In this document: positions 51,444-58,421 of the stretch, in pieces
Layout: every line of letters begins with the position of its first letter
How positions within the stretch are numbered: position 1 is the stretch's first letter
Assembly (NCBI GenBank): GCA_020723485.1
Contig: DYIU01000004.1
Location: 257,785-321,784, forward strand
Direction: 5' to 3'
Source of the DNA: Acidimicrobium ferrooxidans
GTDB lineage: Bacteria > Actinomycetota > Geothermincolia > Fen-727 > Anoxymicrobiaceae
Length of the DNA stretch: 64,000 nucleotides
Position numbers and translations under genes: made by a program
Notes under the pieces: model-generated
What the model was told of the DNA's origin: nothing
What the model saw: the letters and a program-made list of their open reading frames with translations, nothing else
Databases searched by the model: none

Positions 51444-52212
51444 CGGGCCCCCGCACCGGCACTTCGAACCTGAAGGTACTGCCTGCGCCCTGTTCGCTCT
51501 CGACGGATATATCGCCACCGTGAGCTTCTACTATACCCTTGCAGATTGCAAGACCCAACCCGGTCCCCCTCCTCTCGGAAGGCGTCTCGGAGTGCGCCTT
51601 CGACCACTTGTCGAAGATGCTCTCGAGCGCGGTGGGATCGATGCCCGAACCGGTATCTGATACTTCAACGACCGCCCGGTCCCCGGCCTGGTCCACTGTT
51701 ACGCTTACCGCGCCCTCTTCGGTGAAGTTGACCGCGTTCGCGACGAGGTTGTGAAGCACCTGCCCGAGCCTCTCCCGGTCGCATCGAGCGACCACCGGGG
51801 CGCTGCCGGAAGCTATTTCCAGCAACAGCCCCTTATCCCCGGCGGATTCGCTGTCGGACTCAACGACCTCCTCGGCAAGCTCCCGGATGTCCTGCTCGTC
51901 CAGCTCCAGGTCAAGCTGGCCCGCTTCGATCTTGGTCAGGTCCAGGAGGTCAGTGGTCAGCTTGGTCAGCCGGTCGATGTTACGTTCGGCTATCTCGAGC
52001 ATCATCTTCTGCTCGTCGTTGAGCGGGCCGACCATCTCTTTGGCTACTGTGGCGATGCCCATCTTCATGGACGACAGCGGCGAGCGCAGCTCGTGTGATG
52101 CCATGCAGACGAACTCGCTCTTCAGCTCTTCCAGGACCTCGAGCCGCTCGTTCGCCGCCTCCAGCGCCCGGGTCGTCTGCTCGAGCTTCTCCCTCAGTCC
52201 CCGTGAAAACAT
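51436..52212 (-). CDS. Soluble sensor-less histidine kinase
   Basis: A 258-residue kinase. An N-terminal coiled coil (about 5-32) leads to the H-box with phosphoacceptor H40 (MASHELRSPLSSMK), then the ATPase domain with N-box LVANAVNF, G1 VSDTGSGID, F-box FDKWSK and G2 GTGLGLAICKG. There is no transmembrane segment or PAS/GAF domain, so the signal must come from a partner protein or the coiled coil. It overlaps the response regulator and is divergent from the MerR-TetR regulator. Confidence 0.92.
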   Translation of the reverse strand: MFSRGLREKLEQTTRALEAANERLEVLEELKSEFVCMASHELRSPLSSMKMGIATVAKEMVGPLNDEQKMMLEIAERNIDRLTKLTTDLLDLTKIEAGQLDLELDEQDIRELAEEVVESDSESAGDKGLLLEIASGSAPVVARCDRERLGQVLHNLVANAVNFTEEGAVSVTVDQAGDRAVVEVSDTGSGIDPTALESIFDKWSKAHSETPSERRGTGLGLAICKGIVEAHGGDISVESEQGAGSTFRFEVPVRGPDG

Positions 52213-52283
52213 GTCGATCTGCTACCTTGCCGTTCTCCGGCCCTTTTCCGCCCGGTTGTGCCGCCAGTATTCTTTCATATTAT

Positions 52284-52302
52284 TTGCCGCGACGGGCGGC
52301 AA
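52284..52302. promoter_or_regulatory. Dyad TTGCCGC-N5-GCGGCAA in the divergent region
   Basis: A perfect 7-base inverted repeat around a five-base centre between the divergent kinase and MerR-TetR genes. It could be an operator for the fusion regulator or a hairpin; position suggests control of the kinase side. Confidence 0.4.
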
Positions 52303-52364
52303 GTCCTCATTGCGGGTACCGTAGTGCCCCCGTCGATGTGCCCGGCCGAAGCATATCGACCGGT

Positions 52365-52393
52365 TTGACCGCACCAGCTTTCTACTTTATACT
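52365..52393 (+). promoter_or_regulatory. Sigma70-type promoter of the MerR-TetR gene
   Basis: TTGACC at 52365-52370, a 17-base spacer and TATACT at 52388-52393. The start point would fall about 12-14 bases before the ATG, leaving a very short leader containing GAGG. Confidence 0.75.
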
Positions 52394-52412
52394 CCGGACG
52401 AGGTGCATCACT

Positions 52413-53354
52413 ATGGTTAATACAGGTACCCAGAAACTCCTCAGGGTCGGCGAGCTCTCCAGGCGCACGGGCATCTCGACGTCGGCCATCAACTACTACG
52501 TCCGTGAAGGCCTCCTTCCGCCTCCCCTCAAGACCGCTCCCAACATGGCCTACTACGACCCCAGCTACGTGGACATGGTGAACTCCATCAAGGTCCTCCA
52601 GCGCGAGAAGGGCCTGTCCCTGACAGAGATCAAGGAGCTCCTCGACCGCGGTGAGTTCCGGTGGACCACCGGCCTCCCGCCCGAGGACTTCGACGGGGCT
52701 ACCGGGACCACCTCGGGGACGAAGCGCGCCCTGGACAGGAGGAAGCACATAATGGCGGTGGCCTCCAGGGTGTTCGCAGAGAAAGGGTACTACGCGACGA
52801 CCATCTCGGATATAGCGTCCGCCGCGGGCATCGCGAAAGGGACCATCTACTGGTACTTCAACAACAAGCGCTCGATAATGATAGCCATCCTCGACGACAT
52901 CTCGCGGGAGATCGCCGACACCTTCGGAGGCATCCTGCAGGACGCCTCCAACGGTCTCGAGGCGGTGCTCAACTGCATCGAACCGGCCCTGCGCCTCCTG
53001 GACAAGCACGGCCCCATCTATCTCATGTATTTCCTGGAGATAGGCTCGACCGACCGTACCATCCAGGACAAGTACAAGAACATCTACCGGGTGGTCCACT
53101 CCGGCACCAGGTACGCCATTAAGCGGGGCGTCGCCGCCGGGGTCATAAGGAAGGTGAACCCCGACCTTGCAGCCTACGCGGTCATGGGCCTCGTCGAGAG
53201 GGTGAGTGAGATAGGAGGGATGAGCGGCGAGAGCCTCCCCCTGGAGGAGAAGGCCGCCGAGACCAGGGAGCTCGTCTACCACGCCCTTGCCACCGGGAAG
53301 GGCCCCGCGTCGTCCAAGAGCCCCAGGGCAAAGCGGCGGCCTGCCGCGAAATAA
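52413..53354 (+). CDS. MerR-TetR fusion transcriptional regulator
   Basis: A 313-residue regulator with two DNA-binding domains in one chain. Residues 9-80 are a MerR winged helix-turn-helix (LLRVGELSRRTGISTSAINY, then the recognition wing with NMAYYD and VLQREKGLSLTEIKELLD). After a linker at 81-105, residues 108-155 are a TetR helix-turn-helix (VASRVFAEKGYYATTISDI, GIAKGTIYWYFNNK), followed by a TetR ligand domain and a basic Ser/Lys/Pro tail. The frame is continuous, with no stop or shift between the halves. It is divergent from a kinase gene and has its own strong promoter. Confidence 0.92.
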   Translation: MVNTGTQKLLRVGELSRRTGISTSAINYYVREGLLPPPLKTAPNMAYYDPSYVDMVNSIKVLQREKGLSLTEIKELLDRGEFRWTTGLPPEDFDGATGTTSGTKRALDRRKHIMAVASRVFAEKGYYATTISDIASAAGIAKGTIYWYFNNKRSIMIAILDDISREIADTFGGILQDASNGLEAVLNCIEPALRLLDKHGPIYLMYFLEIGSTDRTIQDKYKNIYRVVHSGTRYAIKRGVAAGVIRKVNPDLAAYAVMGLVERVSEIGGMSGESLPLEEKAAETRELVYHALATGKGPASSKSPRAKRRPAAK

Positions 53355-53355
53355 C

Positions 53356-54303
53356 CTACTGGCGGAGGCCCTCGTAGGCGTCGGTGAACAGCCAGGTCGA
53401 GAGGTACCGCTCGCCGGTGTCCGGAAGGACCACAACGATCATCTTCCCCTCGCTCTCCGGCCGCCTCGCCACCTGGACGGCCGCCCAGGCGGCGGCGCCC
53501 GACGATATGCCGGCGAGTATTCCCTCCCGCCGGGCCAGCATCTTCGTGGTAAGACCCGCGTCGTCGTCGGTCACCGCGATGACCTCGTCTATCAGCTCCG
53601 TCCTCAACACCTCGGGGACGAACCCGGCCCCGATGCCCTGTATCTTGTGCGGACCGGGCTCGCCCCCCGAGAGGACGGGGGACCCGGCAGGCTCGACCGC
53701 GACGGCGAGCACCGAGGGCTTGAGGTCCTTCAACACCTCCGCGACGCCGGTGATGGTGCCGCCAGTCCCGACCCCGCAGACGACCACGTCAACGGCCCCG
53801 CCGGTGTCCCGCCATATCTCCTGCGCGGTGGTCTCCCTGTGTGCCCGCGGGTTGGCCTGGTTCCTGAACTGCTGCGGCATGAAGCTGTCGGGTATCTGTT
53901 CGGCGAGCTCTTCCGCCTTGCGGACGGCGCCCCTCATCCCCTCGCCGCCCGGTGTCAGCACGACCTCCGCGCCAAGAACCGCGAGGAGCTGCCGGCGCTC
54001 AACGCTCATGGTATCCGGCATGGTGAGGATGAGCTTGTATCCCCTTGCGGCGCAAACCATCGCTAGCCCTATGCCGGTGTTCCCGCTGGTCGGCTCGATG
54101 ACCGTGGTGCCGCCGGTGACGGCCCCGGACTTCTCACCATCCTCGATCATGCTGCTCGCGATGCGTTCCTTGACGCTTGACAGTGGATTGAACGATTCGA
54201 GCTTCCCGTAGACGTCCGCCGCCGCTCCCTCGGTCACCCTCCTGAGCCTCACCAGCGGGGTGTTGCCCACGGTCTGTGTAACGTCCTCGAACAACCTGGC
54301 CAC
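53356..54303 (-). CDS. cysK: Cysteine synthase
   Basis: A PLP enzyme making cysteine from O-acetylserine and sulfide. In 315 residues the PLP lysine is K45 (SSVKERIA), the substrate loop TSGNTG is at 72-77, and the phosphate-binding GTGGT loop is in [23 protein letters not shown] is characteristic of the CysK/CysM group, and the C-terminal serine for the PLP pyridine is in SSGAAAW. The GTG at 54303 has GGAGG eight bases upstream; the frame continues above without a site. A hairpin with a T-tail lies in its leader. Confidence 0.93.
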   Translation of the reverse strand: MARLFEDVTQTVGNTPLVRLRRVTEGAAADVYGKLESFNPLSSVKERIASSMIEDGEKSGAVTGGTTVIEPTSGNTGIGLAMVCAARGYKLILTMPDTMSVERRQLLAVLGAEVVLTPGGEGMRGAVRKAEELAEQIPDSFMPQQFRNQANPRAHRETTAQEIWRDTGGAVDVVVCGVGTGGTITGVAEVLKDLKPSVLAVAVEPAGSPVLSGGEPGPHKIQGIGAGFVPEVLRTELIDEVIAVTDDDAGLTTKMLARREGILAGISSGAAAWAAVQVARRPESEGKMIVVVLPDTGERYLSTWLFTDAYEGLRQ

Positions 54304-54712
54304 GTCGAGCACCTCCAAGTCGCCGCGGCTTCCAGAGCCGCACCCTCACTACCCCGACCGTGCCGGGGTCAGTCAACAAAGGCCCCTCTTTCCGGGGCCG
54401 AAGAAGCGGGCCTCACGCAGCGCCCGCCGGACTGCTCTCGATATTCTGGTCGCCGGCTACCAGACCAGGCGGTGGTACCGAAGCCAGTACCAGAAGAGCC
54501 TCACCACGACAGCGCAGACCTCCTCTCCTCTTTTTCTTTCCTTCTCCCGAAGGGGGCATTCTCCTTCAAGCCTCTCCATCGGGTCAGGCGAGGACGGCAG
54601 GGGCGATGACAAAGGGCACCCGCAGTTATAACATCGGTAACGGTCGCGCTCCTGATGGCGACGCGCGCGACCCGGCCTGCTTACCTCGGCGCGACGAGAG
54701 AGAGGGGACACC
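54304..54712. other. 409-base divergent intergenic region between cysK and the VOC epimerase gene
   Basis: No protein-coding frame here looks real. It contains two GC hairpins on the cysK side (54345-54369 and 54381-54399), a pyrimidine-rich run at 54520-54548 on the plus strand, and TTATAACAT-type AT-rich bases near 54626. Promoters for both divergent genes must lie within it. Confidence 0.6.
54374..54399 (-). terminator. Terminator-like hairpin in the cysK leader
   Basis: On the minus strand GGCCCC, loop GGAAAGA, GGGGCC, then TTTGTTG, about 75 bases before the cysK GTG. It could act as an attenuator of cysK or terminate a short leader RNA. Confidence 0.45.
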
Positions 54713-55165
54713 TTGAGAGTCAAGAAAGTGGACCACGTGGGAATAGCTGTACGGGACAAGGGATACGCCGAGCGCTTCCTTACTGAGATACTCGGCGGTA
54801 TGAAGGTCATCGACGAGTCCTGGGTCTATGGCGGCCAGGAGTTCAACTGGGCATACTTCCTGATAGGTCAGCAGGGCATGATAGAACTCATCAGCTCCTC
54901 GGACCCGGACAACTTCGTCAACCGCTTCATCGACAAGAGGGGAGAAGGGCTGCACCACGTCACCCTGCAGGTCGAAGACCTGCTGGAGGCCGTCGAGTAC
55001 CTGGAGTCGAAGGGGATCCGCGTGGTAGACGTCAACACCGAGAACCCCACCTGGAAGGAAGCCTACATCAGCCCCAGGGACGCCTTCGGCGTCCTGATCC
55101 AGCTTGCTGAGTACGATGAAGCAGACTGGGCCGAGCAGGTCACCGGAGCGCAGCAGCAAGAGTGA
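54713..55165 (+). CDS. VOC protein, methylmalonyl-CoA epimerase-like
   Basis: A 150-residue VOC protein with the two-module fold of methylmalonyl-CoA epimerase: KKVDHVGIAVRD at the start with a metal-binding His, a Gln/Glu in MIELIS, GLHHVTLQVEDLLEA with the second-site His, and FGVLIQLAEY closing the metal site. The spacing fits MCE/HPPD-type proteins, so (2R)/(2S)-methylmalonyl-CoA epimerisation is plausible. No mutase gene is in the window to confirm it. The TTG at 54713 follows GAGGGG. REP-like copy 7 lies just after its stop. Confidence 0.8.
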   Translation: MRVKKVDHVGIAVRDKGYAERFLTEILGGMKVIDESWVYGGQEFNWAYFLIGQQGMIELISSSDPDNFVNRFIDKRGEGLHHVTLQVEDLLEAVEYLESKGIRVVDVNTENPTWKEAYISPRDAFGVLIQLAEYDEADWAEQVTGAQQQE

Positions 55166-55170
55166 CAAAC

Positions 55171-55203
55171 GCAAGCAAGGGGTCAGGTCACTTTGTTGCG
55201 TTT
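55171..55203. repeat. REP-like single arm, copy 7
   Basis: One arm only: GCAAGCAAGGGGTCAGGTCA followed by CTTTGTTGCG, with complementary ends AAACGCAA and TTGCGTTT. No opposite arm follows. It lies between two convergent genes, six bases after the epimerase stop codon. Confidence 0.8.
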
Positions 55204-55264
55204 CTAAGGGAGGAGCCGGGCTGCAAGTCAGCCACATCCCTGTGACGAGGTCACCTGATGAGGC

Positions 55265-55708
55265 TTAGAGCTCCATGCCGTAATCGGCGTGCTTCTTCTT
55301 GAAACCCAGCTTCTCGTAGAAGCCCTTGGCCTTTTCGTTGTCCACCTCGACGCTCACGTCTATCTCTTCGCAGCCCATCGTGCGCGCTACCCTCTTCGCC
55401 TCCTCCACGAGCACCTGGCCGATGCCCTTGCCCTGTGCTTCCTTGGACACGATGAGCTCGGTTATCGCCGCGTAGTTACCGCCGTGGTAGAGCGAGGGAA
55501 GGATGAGGAGTATGAGCAGCCCGTGCTTGGTCTGGCCCTCCTCGGCCAGGAGAAAAGTCCACTCGGGCGAAGCTATCATCTTGCGCAGGGTGCTGTACCA
55601 TGAGACCGGGTTGACGTCACCCGTGACGCCGACCGCCTGACCGAGCTCTCGGATCAGGACAGCCACGTCTTCTTCGTCCGCCAGCGAAGCCTTCCGTATC
55701 TCAACCAT
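55265..55708 (-). CDS. GNAT-family N-acetyltransferase
   Basis: A 147-residue acetyltransferase. The acetyl-CoA motif A is ELIVSKEAQGKGIGQVLVEE (Q/RxxGxG/A), and motif B with the C-terminal VDNEKAKGFYEKLGFKKK is typical. The N-terminal IRKASLADEEDVAVLIREL is the usual first strand and helix. Substrate unknown. The ATG at 55708 follows GGGGAGG; the longer frame is spurious. Confidence 0.9.
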   Translation of the reverse strand: MVEIRKASLADEEDVAVLIRELGQAVGVTGDVNPVSWYSTLRKMIASPEWTFLLAEEGQTKHGLLILLILPSLYHGGNYAAITELIVSKEAQGKGIGQVLVEEAKRVARTMGCEEIDVSVEVDNEKAKGFYEKLGFKKKHADYGMEL

Positions 55709-55924
55709 GTGTCCTCCCCAGCATTTGTCCGTCTTCGCCGCCCAAAAGAATATCACATTCAGGAGATGTCTTGAATCGCAAGCGCGGCCGCCCGGCGCGG
55801 CCACCGGATGGGATGCGCGTGGGCGCCCCCGCGAGAAAAAAATATCCGGCAAACGTGGTGTTGACTCTGGCGGATAACCCACCGCATAAATACAATATAG
55901 CTTGTACTTCCCGGGAGGTAGCGT

Positions 55925-56539
55925 TTGAGTACGAGAGGAAGAGGCCACAGCGAGGGCACGCGCGACCAGGTCCTGGCGGCGGCCATGAAGAAGTTCAGCG
56001 AGAAGAGCTTTCTGGGCGCGACCACGGCTGAGATAGCCACAGAGGCCAACGTCAGCGAGAAGACCATCTTCGACCTCTTCGGTGACAAGAAGACCCTCTA
56101 CCTGGAGGTCCGGGGGGCGATCCACTCGAGCATGCTGAGGGACATGCTGCCGAACCTTCCCCTGGGGGCGGGCGCCCCCGCAGTGCTAAGGGGACTCGGC
56201 CGTGAGTTCCTCCGCGAGGTGCGCAGGAACCACGACAAGGCAAGGGTGACCATCCAGGCCATCACCGCGATCGACGACCCTGACATCAAGAAGAGCACGC
56301 AGGATTTCTTCCTCCAGATCCACGAGGTGGTCAAGGAGATACTGGTCGACGGCCAGAAGGTGGGCCTGGTCAGGCGCGACATAGACTTCGAGCAGTTCGC
56401 CTGGACCTACACCATGGCGCTGCAGTCGGCGGCATACGTGTCGCTCATGGTCATGAAACCGGAACTGCCGGAAGAGACGGCCCTGATCTTCCTGAACCGC
56501 CTTGTCGACCAGATCGAGCCGGGCCGGGCTCAGGCGTAG
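55925..56539 (+). CDS. TetR-family regulator
   Basis: A 204-residue regulator with the HTH at about 15-60 (VLAAAMKKFSEKSFLGATTA, NVSEKTIFDLFGDKKTLY) and an all-helical ligand domain. The TTG at 55925 has GGAGG six bases upstream and gives the normal TetR N-terminus. An AT-rich stretch with TACAAT-like bases near 55890 precedes it. It is convergent with another TetR gene, and the two overlap by ten bases. Confidence 0.88.
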   Translation: MSTRGRGHSEGTRDQVLAAAMKKFSEKSFLGATTAEIATEANVSEKTIFDLFGDKKTLYLEVRGAIHSSMLRDMLPNLPLGAGAPAVLRGLGREFLREVRRNHDKARVTIQAITAIDDPDIKKSTQDFFLQIHEVVKEILVDGQKVGLVRRDIDFEQFAWTYTMALQSAAYVSLMVMKPELPEETALIFLNRLVDQIEPGRAQA

Positions 56540-57141
56540 ACGGGCTCCCCCATCGCCGTGAAGAAGTGCTCGAGGGCGTACTCCGGCTCGAAGCCGCCGA
56601 TGGCTTCCCGGTCCAGGTCGAGGAGCACCGCGTAGGCTATCAGGAACGCGAGCGACAGGAACAGCCAGGCCACCTTGTCAGGATCGGCGGCTAGCTTCAC
56701 CTTTCCCTGCTGGACGTCTTTACTGAAGACCGTCGTCATGGCCGAAACGGCGCGGACGAAGCTCTCCTCCTGGTCGCGCCTGATGTCATCGTCGACTACC
56801 GCTATCGCCTCCGCCAGTATGCGGGCGAGCCCGCGGTTCTGCCGGATGAAAGCGCTGTACGACTTCAGCACGCTCTTGACCGTGGTGAAGGAGTCGAGGC
56901 CGACGAGCTCCGGCGGCACAGTGGCGATGGTATCGCGCACGAGCCTGTTGTAGGCATACTGGCGGGCCGATATGAACAGCTCCTTCTTCCCGCTGAAGAA
57001 CTTGTAGAGGGTCTTGGGCGACACCCTGGCTTTGCGGGCGACCTCCGACATGCGCGTACCGTAGTAGCCGTCGCGGCCGAACAGCTGTATGGCGGTCTTC
57101 AGAATCCGCTCTCTCTTCTCGTCAACGGTTTCAGTCTTCAT
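56530..57141 (-). CDS. TetR-family regulator (second)
   Basis: A 203-residue regulator. The HTH is at about 12-57 (RILKTAIQLFGRDGYYGTRM, RVSPKTLYKFFSGKKELFIS), with a helical ligand domain containing acidic VVDDDIRRDQ. The start at 57141 has GGGGGAG upstream. A dyad at 57176-57191 lies just ahead of the gene and may be its own operator. Its stop overlaps the end of the convergent TetR gene. Confidence 0.88.
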   Translation of the reverse strand: MKTETVDEKRERILKTAIQLFGRDGYYGTRMSEVARKARVSPKTLYKFFSGKKELFISARQYAYNRLVRDTIATVPPELVGLDSFTTVKSVLKSYSAFIRQNRGLARILAEAIAVVDDDIRRDQEESFVRAVSAMTTVFSKDVQQGKVKLAADPDKVAWLFLSLAFLIAYAVLLDLDREAIGGFEPEYALEHFFTAMGEPVYA

Positions 57142-57175
57142 CAGGCTCCCCCTGCAATGAATACTCGATTCACAC

Positions 57176-57191
57176 CTGCTATTTATAGCAG
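57176..57191. promoter_or_regulatory. Dyad CTGCTATTTATAGCAG, possible TetR operator
   Basis: A six-base inverted repeat (CTGCTA/TAGCAG) around TTTA, 35 bases upstream of the minus-strand TetR gene start, inside AT-rich DNA. The position suits autoregulation. Confidence 0.45.
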
Positions 57192-57269
57192 ATTGGAACG
57201 TGTTTGGTGCGCTCGGCGTCAAACCGGACGTAGACGGGACCCGTAGATGCCAATATTTACCAGTAATGA

Positions 57270-57298
57270 TTGCCATTTGTCCGTACAACATAGATAAT
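57270..57298 (+). promoter_or_regulatory. Sigma70-type promoter of the deacetylase gene
   Basis: TTGCCA at 57270-57275, a 17-base spacer and GATAAT at 57293-57298; about 45 bases of leader follow before the ATG at 57352. Confidence 0.6.
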
Positions 57299-57351
57299 AG
57301 GTGTCCATGTCAGGTCAGTCGCAGCTTGCCGCGTGTGTTTCATCTTAGGTC

Positions 57352-58401
57352 ATGAGTAAAATGCGCCCCATGTCCAGGACCATAAAAGCGATTTGCGCCT
57401 TAGTGATGGTCGCGGCCGCGGCCCCGGCCGTGTTCGCTGCCGGATGCGGCGGCTCGGGGGAGCCGTCCGCCCGCGAGAACCTCGACAAGGTGCTCGCCAG
57501 CGACATAAAGCCCAACGAGATGGGCATGGTCATGGTCCTCGAGTACCACCGCATCCAGGAGAAGGAAAGCGACTACACCCGCAGCATCGAGAACTTCAAA
57601 AAGGATCTCGAGACCCTGTACAAGAAAGGCTACCGCCTGGTGACCTTCCACGACATGATGGCTGGGAAGATCGACGTCCCGGCGGGCACCACGCCCGTTG
57701 TCTTCAGCTTCGACGATACGACAGAAGGCCAGTTCAGGTACATCAAGGATGGCAGCAAGCTCGCAATAGACCCCGACTGCGCGGTGGGCATGATGGAGGC
57801 CTTTTACAAGAAACACAAGGATTTTGGGTACACGGCCCTGTTCAATTACCTGCCGGCGATGTTCGAGCAGGAGAAATACATCGAGCAGAAGGTCGATTAC
57901 CTCTGGAACCACGGTTTCGAGTTCGGGAACCACACAGTATCGCACCCTTCGCTCGGCCGGATAAGCGATGCCGAGGTGGTTGAAGAGATCGCCGTTCCGG
58001 TGAAAGACATGAAAGAGATAGACCCCAGGGTCAAGGTGGACATACTGTGCCTGCCGCACGGTTCTGTCCCACAGAACCAGAACCTCATGTACGAGGGGAC
58101 ATACGAGGGCACCGCTTACAAGAACCGGTGGGCGCTGCTGGTGGGGTCGAATCCTTTCTATCCCGCATACCATTACCGGAACCCCGGAAAGCTCGTGCCC
58201 CGTATCCAGGTGATGGACTACGACCCGGAGGACGGTTCCGGGGCAAGCGGGTCCGACTACTGGCTGAGGTACTTCGACCGGCACCCCGAACTCCGGTTCA
58301 TCAGCGACGGCGACCCGAGCACCATCTGCGCGCCCGCATACATGGAGACCAGGCTGCTCGCCGACGAGCTTCCCGGCGGCGTCTCCTTTGTTGGATATTG
58401 A
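57352..58401 (+). CDS. Polysaccharide deacetylase-like lipoprotein
   Basis: A 349-residue exported protein. The signal peptide ends at a lipobox near residue 32 (VFAAGC/GG). The NodB-type fold shows the metal aspartates in VVFSFDDTTEG near 118-128 and the histidines in FGNHTVSHPSLG near 200-211, the classical deacetylase motifs; the segment YDPEDGSGASGS is unusual. Likely removes acetyl groups from peptidoglycan or surface glycan. It is followed 20 bases later by a glycosidase gene on the same strand. In-frame ATGs at 57361 and 57370 are alternative starts. Confidence 0.85.
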   Translation: MSKMRPMSRTIKAICALVMVAAAAPAVFAAGCGGSGEPSARENLDKVLASDIKPNEMGMVMVLEYHRIQEKESDYTRSIENFKKDLETLYKKGYRLVTFHDMMAGKIDVPAGTTPVVFSFDDTTEGQFRYIKDGSKLAIDPDCAVGMMEAFYKKHKDFGYTALFNYLPAMFEQEKYIEQKVDYLWNHGFEFGNHTVSHPSLGRISDAEVVEEIAVPVKDMKEIDPRVKVDILCLPHGSVPQNQNLMYEGTYEGTAYKNRWALLVGSNPFYPAYHYRNPGKLVPRIQVMDYDPEDGSGASGSDYWLRYFDRHPELRFISDGDPSTICAPAYMETRLLADELPGGVSFVGY

Positions 58402-58421
58402 CGACCACACGGAGTCGATGA

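Noticed and set aside
54466..54480. GGCGGTGGTACCG on the plus strand resembles a T-box core (GGGTGGNACCGCG)
   Set aside because: The match is partial, no specifier stem or antiterminator/terminator pair is evident toward the VOC gene, and that gene is not an amino-acid or tRNA-ligase gene.
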